Positions 8,748 through 15,966 of a stretch of 64,000 nt of DNA are shown here, one piece after another. This stretch comes from Rhodoferax mekongensis (GTDB lineage: Bacteria > Pseudomonadota > Gammaproteobacteria > Burkholderiales > Burkholderiaceae_C). The position numbers and the translations under genes are program-made. Each line of letters opens with the position of its first letter. Within the stretch, counting starts at the first letter, position 1. The stretch covers positions 1,637,001 through 1,701,000 of the forward strand of contig NZ_CP132507.1 of NCBI RefSeq assembly GCF_032191775.1. The letters run 5' to 3'. Below the pieces are notes generated by a model. The model ran no database searches. It was not told the DNA's origin and saw only the letters and a program-made list of their open reading frames with translations.

Positions 8748-8943
8748 CGCGGTCACTTGCTCTCGTTGGGCAGCATTCCGCGAGGTGCTTAGTTGAAAGT
8801 CTGAGTGGCTCAGCTGACGGCTGTTGACCCAAAGCGGAAGTACACCTACTAAATGCGAGCGCCCCAAAGCAGACATCTGTTAAAAAGAGATTTCGACTTT
8901 GCCGGTGTCCTTATAGCCACAGCTAAATTGGTACGAGAGAAAG
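8748..8943. other. Intergenic stretch between moeA and the accessory island
   Basis: About 200 bases without a convincing gene, separating convergent moeA and the Crp/Fnr-type regulator. It contains one copy of the 50-bp repeat at 8826-8875. The sequence is visibly richer in A+T than moeA. No T-tailed hairpin for moeA was seen. Confidence 0.6.
8826..8875 (+). repeat. Short dispersed repeat, family B, copy 1
   Basis: It begins GACCCAAAGCGG and ends CCAAAGCAGACA, the two conserved blocks lying 50 bases apart from outer edge to outer edge. Copies with the same ends and the same spacing lie at 10922-10971 and 11833-11882, all in non-coding DNA of the same island. Confidence 0.65.
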
Positions 8944-9588
8944 TTACCTACCTGGAACTGGATTAGAAATGAGCTGGTTGCCATCTACTCTCAGCAAGTT
9001 TTTGTCCTGCATCTTTCGTAGTGCCCGGTAAAGCGCTTCATGACTCAAGCCAAGCTCGGAGGCCCAAGCTTTCTTCGTCTGAGTCAAGCTGACGACACCG
9101 TTGGATCCCTCTGATTCAATGTAATGGTTGATACGATCAGCGGCACTACTGAGGCTAAGCCGCTCGCATTGGGCGCGTAGCTTGCGCACTTCCTTCGCCA
9201 ATAACGATTGCCATCCGCGACAAAACATAGGCTCATCGTCCAGTGCGCTTCTGAATGCCCCGACAGGGAATTGCAGCAAGGTGGTCGGCTCCGCTGCAAT
9301 TGCATCGCAGTGATATGACTTTGTCTCGAGACTTGCCTCTGCTATGAAGCCGCAACGAGAACGCTGCAAGATGATTTCTTGACCGTGAATTGTCCGACGG
9401 ATGAGTCGTGCCTCTCCCCGAACTACCAAATAAACATAGCGAACGGCTTCCCCAATCCGAAACAGATTGGTGCCAGCTTCCGCATCGACTCTTTGGCCTA
9501 GGGCGCCCAAGGCGTTTGGAACAAATCCCGCACATGGGGTTGATGCGATGAGCTCAGGCCAGTCCAGAGTCTTGATGTTGACTTTCAT
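8944..9588 (-). CDS. Crp/Fnr-family transcriptional regulator
   Basis: This 214-aa regulator has an N-terminal cyclic-nucleotide-binding-like beta-roll (about 25-115) and a C-terminal winged helix with ASELGLSHEALYRALRKM as the recognition region. The E..YR pattern in SHEALYR places Glu and Arg where FNR/CRP proteins contact a TGA/TCA half-site. The CxxCxxC-type N-terminal FeS cysteines of FNR are absent, so it is not an oxygen-sensing FNR; a DNR/NnrR-like haem or NO sensor is possible but unproven. ATG 9588 is preferred; an upstream ATG at 9615 would add nine residues. A perfect palindrome overlaps the start, suggesting autoregulation and control of the divergent genes. Confidence 0.85.
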   Translation of the reverse strand: MKVNIKTLDWPELIASTPCAGFVPNALGALGQRVDAEAGTNLFRIGEAVRYVYLVVRGEARLIRRTIHGQEIILQRSRCGFIAEASLETKSYHCDAIAAEPTTLLQFPVGAFRSALDDEPMFCRGWQSLLAKEVRKLRAQCERLSLSSAADRINHYIESEGSNGVVSLTQTKKAWASELGLSHEALYRALRKMQDKNLLRVDGNQLISNPVPGR

Positions 9589-9603
9589 ATGATTTAAATC
9601 ATA
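9588..9603. promoter_or_regulatory. Perfect 16-bp palindrome resembling an FNR/DNR operator
   Basis: TATGATTTAAATCATA is a perfect inverted repeat. Its core TGATTTAAATCA matches the FNR/DNR consensus TTGAT-N4-ATCAA except at the outermost base of each half. It touches the start codon of the Crp/Fnr-type gene and lies about 55 bases before the ATG at 9659 of the divergent secreted-protein gene. Binding by the adjacent regulator is an inference from the half-site match and position. Confidence 0.7.
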
Positions 9604-9658
9604 CAAACAGAACACACTTGGGACCTAGCATGGGTGAACAACATCATTGGACAAAGTC

Positions 9659-10216
9659 ATGCCCAAACTACCTGCCCTGCCAATCTTCATGCTCTTTGTC
9701 GCGGGGCTTTCCCAAAGTCAGACGATAGATCACACCAAAATGGATCATGCAGCGGACATGAAAATGATGGCGGATGCCCAGCGTCAGGTGGATGTGTCCA
9801 AAAGAGGCAAGGATGTGATGCCCTTCAGCCTGTCCGCCACCACCCATATTTTTTCCAAAACAGCCGCCGGCGGTACTCAGCAAGTGGTTGCCAAAAAGGC
9901 CAGTGACACTGCCCAGGTGCAGCTGATTCGACAGCATCTCCAAGAGATTCGGATGCAGTTCTTGAATGGTGACTTTTCTGGACCGGGTCATATTCTTGGT
10001 GAGGACATGCCTGGTCTGTCGGAATTGAGAGACGCAAAGCTGGGGCAACTGGACATCTCATACAAAAAAATCGAGGGTGGGGCTCAACTGACCTATAAAA
10101 CTGCCAACTCTGTATTGGTATCGGCATTACATAAGTGGTTTGATGCACTGCTATCCGACCATGGCAAAGACGCGAAAGCAGGACACGCAGGTCACATTGG
10201 CAGTAAGAAACACTGA
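9659..10216 (+). CDS. Secreted His/Met-rich protein of unknown function
   Basis: This 185-aa protein has a hydrophobic N-terminal signal (PALPIFMLFVAGLSQSQ) followed by DHTKMDHAADMKMM, rich in His and Met. The C-terminus DHGKDAKAGHAGHIGSKKH is again rich in His. These ends could bind a soft or transition metal in the periplasm; that is inference. The middle (about 60-165) looks like a folded domain with a conserved-looking GDFSGPGHILGEDMPGL stretch that I do not recognise with confidence. ATG 9659 is chosen because it begins the signal peptide cleanly; GTG/TTG starts exist just upstream. It lies downstream of the FNR-like palindrome and 31 bases before a methyltransferase gene, probably in one operon. 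Confidence 0.7.
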   Translation: MPKLPALPIFMLFVAGLSQSQTIDHTKMDHAADMKMMADAQRQVDVSKRGKDVMPFSLSATTHIFSKTAAGGTQQVVAKKASDTAQVQLIRQHLQEIRMQFLNGDFSGPGHILGEDMPGLSELRDAKLGQLDISYKKIEGGAQLTYKTANSVLVSALHKWFDALLSDHGKDAKAGHAGHIGSKKH

Positions 10217-10247
10217 GCAACCAACACCCATCGAAAAGAGGCACCAG

Positions 10248-10865
10248 ATGCAAGACCAAAAAGAACACTGGGAACAGGTTTACCGCACCAAGCAGGCAAC
10301 TGCAGTTAGCTGGTTTCAAGAGCACGCGACGCGCTCGCTGGAACTCATTCGTTCGATTGGAGCGCCTTTAAGCGCTGACATGATCGATGTTGGAGGCGGA
10401 GCCTCGACATTGGTCGATGACTTACTCGGGAACGGTTATAGAAATCTCACTGTCTTGGACTTGTCAGGTAGTGCGCTGGAAGTGGCACGCCTGCGCTTGG
10501 GGGCCTCGGGGGAGAGCGTGAGTTGGATAACTGGCAATATTTGTCATGTGGATCTGCCAATCCAAAAGTTTGATGTCTGGCATGACCGCGCTGTGTTCCA
10601 TTTTCTGACGACACCCTCAGATCGCGCAGCCTATGTGGGACAAGTTCTGAAGTCAGTGAAACCGGGGGCACACTTGATCGTCGCTACGTTTGCACCGGAC
10701 GGACCAGAACAATGCAGCGGATTGCCTGTAGCCAGATATTCACCCGAAGCCCTTCATCAGGAATTCGGTGCTTCATTTGATTTGCTCGAGCATACGAGTG
10801 AGGTGCATACAACTCCGTGGGGTTCAGAGCAAAAATTTGTCTACTGTCATTTCTTGCGGCGATAG
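10248..10865 (+). CDS. Class I SAM-dependent methyltransferase
   Basis: This 205-aa protein has a Rossmann-fold methyltransferase core: motif I is MIDVGGGAS at 45-53, and LDLSGSALEVAR follows at the second strand. The WHDRAVFHFLT and TFAPDGPEQCSGLPV blocks define a compact subfamily of soluble methyltransferases whose substrate is not known to me. The start is ATG 10248, preceded by an AGAGG Shine-Dalgarno at good spacing; the frame is open upstream but overlaps the preceding gene. It is probably co-transcribed with the secreted His/Met-rich gene and so controlled from the palindrome at 9588-9603. A thiol or metalloid detoxification role is possible but unproven. Confidence 0.85.
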   Translation: MQDQKEHWEQVYRTKQATAVSWFQEHATRSLELIRSIGAPLSADMIDVGGGASTLVDDLLGNGYRNLTVLDLSGSALEVARLRLGASGESVSWITGNICHVDLPIQKFDVWHDRAVFHFLTTPSDRAAYVGQVLKSVKPGAHLIVATFAPDGPEQCSGLPVARYSPEALHQEFGASFDLLEHTSEVHTTPWGSEQKFVYCHFLRR

Positions 10866-10921
10866 CCAATTGCTTAAAGGCTGCTCCTCTCCTGTTGAAT
10901 CCACCGCACAAAGAGGCTGTT

Positions 10922-10971
10922 AACCCAGAGCGGAAGTGCCGGGACTCGAAATAAACGCTCCAGAGCAGACG
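10922..10971 (+). repeat. Short dispersed repeat, family B, copy 2
   Basis: It begins AACCCAGAGCGGAAG and ends CCAGAGCAGACG, with the same 50-base span as the other two copies at 8826 and 11833. It is the most diverged of the three. It lies just downstream of the methyltransferase gene. Confidence 0.6.
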
Positions 10972-11118
10972 CTCAATTGAATGCATCTCCCACCTCTGCA
11001 TATCAATGGATTACCGCAGCTACTGAGGCATAAAACGGCAGGTGACGGGTAGCTCCCTCGCGTGGGTAGCTCATGCCTCCGCACCTAAATTTGAATTCAT
11101 CGCTGATCGGGCGTGAAA

Positions 11119-11144
11119 AAGGCCAGTCCATGTGGACTGGCCTT
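11119..11144 (-). terminator. Rho-independent terminator for the Cys-rich mini-gene pair
   Basis: An 11-bp perfect stem (AAGGCCAGTCC paired with GGACTGGCCTT) has a four-base loop. Read on the minus strand the stem is followed by a run of T (CTTTTTC), so it best terminates transcripts coming from the two Cys-rich genes to its right. Read on the plus strand it has only a weak T-rich tail, so some bidirectional use is possible. Confidence 0.8.
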
Positions 11145-11182
11145 ATCTCTTTAAGCGGTATTCCGCCTTCAGCGTATGGACC

Positions 11183-11314
11183 CTACAGGCAGCAAGCCAA
11201 CATTTGCAGGCAGCATTCCATCAATTCGCCGCAGCAATCGCTCGAAGCAAAAGCCAGAGCAGACGCAGACATCAAGCAAGCGCCAAATGCGACTTTAAGA
11301 AAATTGTTTTTCAT
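11183..11314 (-). CDS. 43-aa exported Cys-rich peptide with three CC pairs
   Basis: Reading the minus strand from ATG at 11314 gives a 43-residue frame ending in TAG at 11183-11185. It begins MKNNFLKVAFGACLMSASAL, a typical Sec signal with cleavage near AFA-SSD. The mature part is only about 20 residues, SSDCCGELMECCLQMLACCL, with six cysteines in three CC pairs. A GGA lies about eight bases before the ATG. A strong terminator follows 39 bases after the stop, supporting a real transcription unit. It lies 50 bases downstream of another exported Cys-rich gene whose mature start is also SDCC, so the two may be related. Function unknown; metal or thiol chemistry in the periplasm is a guess. Confidence 0.7.
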   Translation of the reverse strand: MKNNFLKVAFGACLMSASALAFASSDCCGELMECCLQMLACCL

Positions 11315-11364
11315 AGTGGTTATCCGAAAATTGAAAAAAATGGGCTAGAAAAGACCACTATGAG

Positions 11365-11655
11365 TTAGTCCGGCGGAGTCCAAATGGGCCAGGCCGCGCC
11401 CTCGTAGACACGGTCTTGGTCCGGGGTCGTAAGAAATGGTCGATAAGCTGACGCCAAAACTTCGATTGGAGGCAACGCAGCCGCTGTGGCCGAGCAGTCT
11501 TGGCACAATATCATATTGGCGCAAGCGAGCATGTCGTGACACACATCTTCACAGCAATCACTCTGCATAGATCGCGCTGTACTGTGGGCGCTGCTACTCA
11601 ATGCACCGAAGGCCAAGGCCAAAGCAATGAGGGTGATCACGAGTGTTCTTCGCAT
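11365..11655 (-). CDS. Small exported Cys-rich protein, DUF2946-like
   Basis: This 96-aa protein has a signal peptide (MRRTLVITLIALALAFGALS, cleavage near residue 23). The mature start SDCCEDVCHDMLACANMILC and the following QDC contain seven cysteines within about 25 residues. The tail ends in WPIWTPPD, reminiscent of the aromatic/proline C-terminus of small DUF2946-like or copper-associated exported proteins. The start is the ATG at 11653-11655; no strong Shine-Dalgarno is visible. It is followed after 50 bases by the 43-aa CC-rich peptide on the same strand and then the terminator, so the two form a small operon. Function unknown. Confidence 0.72.
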   Translation of the reverse strand: MRRTLVITLIALALAFGALSSSAHSTARSMQSDCCEDVCHDMLACANMILCQDCSATAAALPPIEVLASAYRPFLTTPDQDRVYEGAAWPIWTPPD

Positions 11656-12027
11656 TCGGATAATGTATCGTTACTGGGAAATGTGAGGCGGAGCGAAGCC
11701 TATTCCCGCCTTACCAAAAGCCCTATTTTCCGATCAGCCTGCCAAACCCAAATAGCTGGTCTGGTGCAGACGTGGCTGAATCTGCCGTTTGTCTATTAGC
11801 CAACCTTTGACGCTCCCTTGGAATTAGGGGTCGACCCAAAGCGGTCCTCCGTCGCTGAAATTTCTGCGACTTAAAGCAGACACACGTGACGTGCGCTCGT
11901 TGGGTTGTCGGAATACCCATTTGCCAAATTTGCCCGGAGCTTTTTGGTGGGGATAAACACCAAGCCTCTATTTTTTGCTCGCCACCACAAATGATCGGGT
12001 TATTGGACTGACTCCAGAATTGCCGCC
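11656..12027. other. Intergenic stretch between divergent Cys-rich and SUMF1-like genes
   Basis: About 370 bases that should hold the divergent promoters of the Cys-rich pair (minus) and the SUMF1/NirV-like gene (plus). The only structured element I see is the third family B repeat at 11833-11882. No FNR-like palindrome like the one at 9588 was found here. Confidence 0.55.
11833..11882 (+). repeat. Short dispersed repeat, family B, copy 3
   Basis: It begins GACCCAAAGCGG and ends TTAAAGCAGACA; the first twelve bases are identical to copy 1 and the outer span is again 50 bases. The interior has diverged strongly, so selection or mechanism seems to act on the ends. Confidence 0.65.
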
Positions 12028-12786
12028 ATGAAAAATCTACTGCTGTTCTCACTGCTTGGGTTGTCGGCCTTTTCGATGGCCAGGGCGGCGAACGATGACA
12101 TGCAGCCCATAAGAGGTTTTTCGATGGACCGTAGTGAAGTGAGCATCGCGCAGTTTGGGCGCTACGTTCAGGCAACCGGCGTCGTGACCACTGCCGAAAG
12201 AGCCGGGGGCGGTAGCACTTATGAGGGGGGTTGGGTGCAACGCAAAGGGTGGACTTGGCGCAGTCCTTACGGTGTTCCTGCAAACGACAGAGAACCCGCG
12301 GTACACATCACGTTCCACGAAGCCAAAGCGTATTGCCAATGGGCAGGAAAACGGCTTCCCCATGATTCCGAATGGATGGAGGCCGCCTACACGGAACGAC
12401 GGGCCGCACCACCTGCTGGTTTTGTGAAAGATGTGCGCTACCCGTACCCAACCGGAATCAGTCCTGAAGGCGCCAACTGCCTGGGAGATTGCGGGACCAC
12501 CAATACGCTTGCAGCCTATTCCGGTGGCTTGGTCACTTCCCGAGGTAGCGGTCATGTCTTGGTGGGCAGTACGCGAGCTGGCGTCAATGGCTTATGGGAC
12601 ATGGGCGGCAATGTCTGGGAGTGGACCGATGACGGTAAGTCCCCTGCAGCAGATACCGATCGCCCGACGCGCGGCGGTTCATGGTGGTACGGGGCGACCC
12701 AGATGCATAGCGATCATTTACAAACCAAACCGGCCTCAACTGCGGTTGTCTACATCGGCTTCAGGTGTGCAAAAAACTTGCCCTAA
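12028..12786 (+). CDS. Exported SUMF1/FGE-fold protein, NirV-like
   Basis: This 252-aa protein has a signal peptide (MKNLLLFSLLGLSAFSMARA) and then a formylglycine-generating-enzyme-sulfatase fold. Family marks: SMDRSEVSIAQFGRYV near 30-45, EPAVHITFHEAKAYCQWAGK near 90-108, LPHDSEWMEAA, GGNVWEWTDD near 192-201, RGGSWWYG and the terminal IGFRCAKN. It lacks an obvious copper-site cysteine pair of true FGE, so it is probably a NirV-type accessory protein, a subgroup found beside nitrite reductase genes, acting in the periplasm. No nirK is in the window. It stands alone, with 120 bases before the FtsX-like permease. Confidence 0.82.
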   Translation: MKNLLLFSLLGLSAFSMARAANDDMQPIRGFSMDRSEVSIAQFGRYVQATGVVTTAERAGGGSTYEGGWVQRKGWTWRSPYGVPANDREPAVHITFHEAKAYCQWAGKRLPHDSEWMEAAYTERRAAPPAGFVKDVRYPYPTGISPEGANCLGDCGTTNTLAAYSGGLVTSRGSGHVLVGSTRAGVNGLWDMGGNVWEWTDDGKSPAADTDRPTRGGSWWYGATQMHSDHLQTKPASTAVVYIGFRCAKNLP

Positions 12787-12905
12787 TGAAATCGGTATCC
12801 GCGTCATGACCAATGGGTAGTGGGCAACGTGCGCGACCGCATGAGGCACCGCATAAACCTCACCCGCATTGTTTGTGGCTTTTGCCAAGCTGATAAGGTT
12901 GCGGT

Positions 12906-15422
12906 ATGAACCTTTCTTTCTGGCGCCTGGGTTGGCGCACCTTGTGGCGCGATCTGCGCTCCGGCGAGCTGCGTTTGCTCATCCTGGCGGTCACATTGGC
13001 CGTGGCCGCACTGACCGCGGTGGGCTTTTTTGCCGACCGGCTGCAGGGCGGCTTCCAGCGCGATGCGCGCCAGTTGTTGGGGGGTGATGCCGTCATCTCC
13101 AGCGACAACAAGCCACCGGCTGCCTTTGAGGAGCGTGCCCGCGCCCTCGGCTTGCAGGTGGTGCACACCCTGGGCTTCCCCACCATGGCCCGCGCAAGTG
13201 ACGCGCAGGGCGGGGCGGCCAAGCTGGTGGCGCTCAAAACCGTAGAGGACGGCTACCCGCTGCGCGGCACCTTGCGCATCAGCCCGGCCCCTGACACCCC
13301 CGATACACCGACCAAAGACATTCCTGCTCCCGGGCAGGCTTGGGTGGACGCAGCCTTGCTGGACGCCATCGGCATCCAGGTGGGGGACCCGATTTTGCTG
13401 GGTGATGTGCAGCTCAAGGTGAGCGCCATTCTGGTGATTGAGCCCGACCGTGGCGGCGGCTTCATGAACTTCGCGCCCCGCGTCATGCTCAACGAGGCAG
13501 ACATTGCGGCCACCGGGCTCATCCAACCCGCCAGTCGTCTGAACTATCGTATGGCTGTGGCCGGCCCGGAAGCTGCCGTAAAAACTTATGTGCAATGGGC
13601 TGATGCCCAGGTCAAAAGCAACGTGCGTGGCGTGCGGGTGGAGTCGCTGCAAAGTGGTCGCCCCGAGATGAGCCAGACGCTGGACCGCGCCAACAAGTTC
13701 TTGAGTCTCGTGGCCCTGCTGGCAGCATTGCTCAGCGCCGTGGCGGTGGCCTTGGCCGCGCGCGCCTTTGCGGCCAACCATTTGGATGACTGCGCCATGC
13801 TGCGCGTGTTGGGCCTCTCCCAGCGCACTATCGCCAGCGCGTATGCCTTTGAGTTCGCGCTGGTCGGCCTGTTTGCCAGCCTCTTGGGCGTGGCGGTGGG
13901 CTTCGGGGTGCATTACCTGTTCGTGGCTTTGTTGGCGGGCTTGGTTGATGCCGCTTTACCTGCAGCATCGATCTGGCCGGCACTGTTGGGCGTGGGCATG
14001 GGCCTCACGCTGCTCATGGCCTTTGGCCTGCCGCCTGTATTGCAGTTGGCCCAGGTTCCTGCGCTGCGCGTGATTCGCCGCGATGTGGGCAACCTGCGCC
14101 CTGCGTCTTTGGGCGTGCTGGCCGTGGGCGTGGCCGGCTTTGCGGCGCTGCTTCTCACGGTGAGCAGCGACCTGACGCTGGGCCTGATTGCCGTGGGCGG
14201 CTTTGCCGGTGCGGTGCTGGTGTTTGCCTCACTCAGCTGGGTGGCAGTGAAGCTCTTGCGCAAGAGCGTGAACGAAACCACTGCCCCGCGCTGGCTCGTG
14301 CTGGCGACCCGGCAGATTTCTGCACGCCCCGCCTATACCGTGGTGCAAGTGAGTGCATTGTCGGTGGGCCTGTTGGCGCTGGTGCTGTTGGTGCTTTTGC
14401 GCACTGACCTCATCAGCAGCTGGCGCAAGGCCACACCGCCGGATGCGCCCAACCGCTTTGTGATCAACGTGATGCCCGAGCAGTCCGACGCCTTCCAGAA
14501 AGCCCTCACTGACAAGGGCGTGGCCAAGTTCGACTGGTACCCCATGATCCGCGGCCGGCTGGTGGCGGTGAATGACAAGGCCGTATCGCCCGACGACTAC
14601 ACCGAGGACCGAGCCAAGCGCCTGGTGGACCGCGAGTTCAACATTTCCCACAGCGCCAAAAATCCGCAGCACAACATCATTGTGGGCGGCCAATGGACCG
14701 AAGAAGAGGCCGGTGCCATCAGCGTGGAAGAGGGCATTGCAAAGACCTTGAACCTGAAGCTGGGCGATAGCCTGCGTTTTGACATCGGCGGGGTGCAGAC
14801 CGAAGCCAAGATCACCTCGCTACGCAAGGTGGACTGGGGCTCCATGCGCGCCAACTTCTTCGTGATGTTTCCGGTGAGCACGCTCAAGGATGTGCCCAGC
14901 ACCTACATGGGTGCCTTCAAGGCGCCAGAGACCAAAGGGTTCGATAACGCGCTGGTGCGCGAATTCCCCAACATCACCAATGTGGACATGACCAGCACCA
15001 TCAACCAGGTGCAGCGCGTGCTGGACCAGGTGATTCGTGCGGTGGAGTTCTTGTTCGGCTTCACGCTGGCGGCGGGGCTGGTGGTGCTGTTTGCCGCAGT
15101 GACGGCCACCCGTGAAGACCGCGCGCGCGAGTTCGCCATCATGCGGGCCGTGGGCGCGGGCAGCAGCTTGCTGCGCCAGGTGCAACGCACCGAGTTGGCA
15201 GGCGTGGGCTTGCTGGCGGGCTTTTTGGCCTCCATCGTGGCAGCAGCCGTGGGTTGGGCCTTGGCGCGCTACGTGTTTGAATTTGACTGGACCGTGCAGC
15301 TCTGGGTGCCGCTGGTAGGCGCCTTGGCCGGTGCCGTGCTGGCGCTGGCCGCCGGATGGTGGGGGCTGCGCGATGTGCTGCGCCGCCCGGTAGTCGAAAC
15401 CCTGCGCCGCGCCGCGAGCTGA
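12906..15422 (+). CDS. FtsX-like ABC transporter permease, YbbP type
   Basis: This 838-aa membrane protein has an N-terminal helix (LLILAVTLAVAALTAVGFFA), a large periplasmic domain (about 45-255), a first FtsX block of helices (about 265-460), a second periplasmic domain (about 505-690) and a final three-helix FtsX block (about 705-835). That tandem layout is the YbbP/LolC-like permease of type VII ABC systems, which act on lipids or lipoproteins at the membrane rather than transporting solutes. The ATPase partner (YbbA) is not adjacent in this window, so it must be encoded elsewhere. ATG 12906 follows an AAGG. The stop is followed at once by a family A repeat. Confidence 0.9.
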   Translation: MNLSFWRLGWRTLWRDLRSGELRLLILAVTLAVAALTAVGFFADRLQGGFQRDARQLLGGDAVISSDNKPPAAFEERARALGLQVVHTLGFPTMARASDAQGGAAKLVALKTVEDGYPLRGTLRISPAPDTPDTPTKDIPAPGQAWVDAALLDAIGIQVGDPILLGDVQLKVSAILVIEPDRGGGFMNFAPRVMLNEADIAATGLIQPASRLNYRMAVAGPEAAVKTYVQWADAQVKSNVRGVRVESLQSGRPEMSQTLDRANKFLSLVALLAALLSAVAVALAARAFAANHLDDCAMLRVLGLSQRTIASAYAFEFALVGLFASLLGVAVGFGVHYLFVALLAGLVDAALPAASIWPALLGVGMGLTLLMAFGLPPVLQLAQVPALRVIRRDVGNLRPASLGVLAVGVAGFAALLLTVSSDLTLGLIAVGGFAGAVLVFASLSWVAVKLLRKSVNETTAPRWLVLATRQISARPAYTVVQVSALSVGLLALVLLVLLRTDLISSWRKATPPDAPNRFVINVMPEQSDAFQKALTDKGVAKFDWYPMIRGRLVAVNDKAVSPDDYTEDRAKRLVDREFNISHSAKNPQHNIIVGGQWTEEEAGAISVEEGIAKTLNLKLGDSLRFDIGGVQTEAKITSLRKVDWGSMRANFFVMFPVSTLKDVPSTYMGAFKAPETKGFDNALVREFPNITNVDMTSTINQVQRVLDQVIRAVEFLFGFTLAAGLVVLFAAVTATREDRAREFAIMRAVGAGSSLLRQVQRTELAGVGLLAGFLASIVAAAVGWALARYVFEFDWTVQLWVPLVGALAGAVLALAAGWWGLRDVLRRPVVETLRRAAS

Positions 15423-15479
15423 TTGCTCTGGTTTTGATAGCTGCTCGCGCAATTCCATGAGCGCTGGCGGTACTTTTTG
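15423..15479 (+). repeat. Family A dispersed repeat, full-length copy
   Basis: It starts TTGCTCTGGTTTTGATAG, continues with CTGCTCGCGCAATTCCATGA and ends GCGCTGGCGGTACTTTTT. It fills the gap between the FtsX-like gene and the haemoglobin gene, whose ATG is only nine bases further on, so it replaces the expected leader. Related copies are at 21882, 28708, 38861, 55204 and 58313, and inside genes. Confidence 0.8.
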
Positions 15480-15488
15480 TTACAGAAC

Positions 15489-15890
15489 ATGCAGATTCAA
15501 GAACCCAACGCCAAAACCCCGTTTGAATGGATAGGGGGCGAACCCGTGATCCGCAGCATGGTGGACCGCTTTTACGACCTGATGGATCTGGAGCCCGGAT
15601 ACGCCGCCTTGCGCGCGGCCCACGGCAGCTCGCTGGACAAGGCGCGCGACCACCTGTTCTGGTTTCTGTGCGGCTGGATGGGCGGGCCCGATTACTTTGT
15701 GGAGCGCTTCGGCCACCCAAGGCTGCGGGCGCGGCACATGCCGTTCAAGATCGGCATTCTGGAGCGCGATCAGTGGCTGGCCTGCATGGACCAGTCCATG
15801 GGTGACACGGGCATAGACCCGGTGCTGCGCGAGCGGCTGAAAACCTCGTTCTTCCAGACCGCTGACTGGATGCGTAACGTAGGTCAATAA
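15489..15890 (+). CDS. Group II truncated haemoglobin
   Basis: This 133-aa haem protein of the trHb2 (YjbI) type binds O2 or NO in the cytoplasm. The conserved haem pocket is visible: FEWIGGE near 12-18, FYDLM, a GWMGGP stretch (62-67), GHPRLRARHMPF at 75-86 with His83 as the proximal ligand, and Trp96 in DQWLACM as the group II G8 tryptophan. ATG 15489 is chosen over an upstream TTG. The leader is made of a family A repeat and has no clear Shine-Dalgarno sequence. It could detoxify NO, which would fit the NirV/DNR-like genes nearby, but that link is inference. Confidence 0.93.
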   Translation: MQIQEPNAKTPFEWIGGEPVIRSMVDRFYDLMDLEPGYAALRAAHGSSLDKARDHLFWFLCGWMGGPDYFVERFGHPRLRARHMPFKIGILERDQWLACMDQSMGDTGIDPVLRERLKTSFFQTADWMRNVGQ

Positions 15891-15966
15891 GGAGGAGCCG
15901 GGTCATTTACTTGAACTTTACTTGCGGTTCAAAGAGGCGTGCACGCGCTCTAGTAGTGTCGGGAGC

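Larger units (their letters stand above)
10866..11182. other. Non-coding stretch with a family B repeat and a hairpin
   Basis: About 320 bases between the methyltransferase gene and the 43-aa Cys-rich gene. It contains the second family B repeat (10922-10971) and the strong hairpin at 11119-11144. Short plus-strand frames exist here but have no ribosome binding site or recognisable protein and run antisense to the Cys-rich gene. Confidence 0.55.

Noticed and set aside
11073..11348. Plus-strand frame of 91 codons in the island
   Set aside because: No ribosome binding site or domain, crosses the terminator hairpin and runs antisense to the better supported 43-aa Cys-rich gene.
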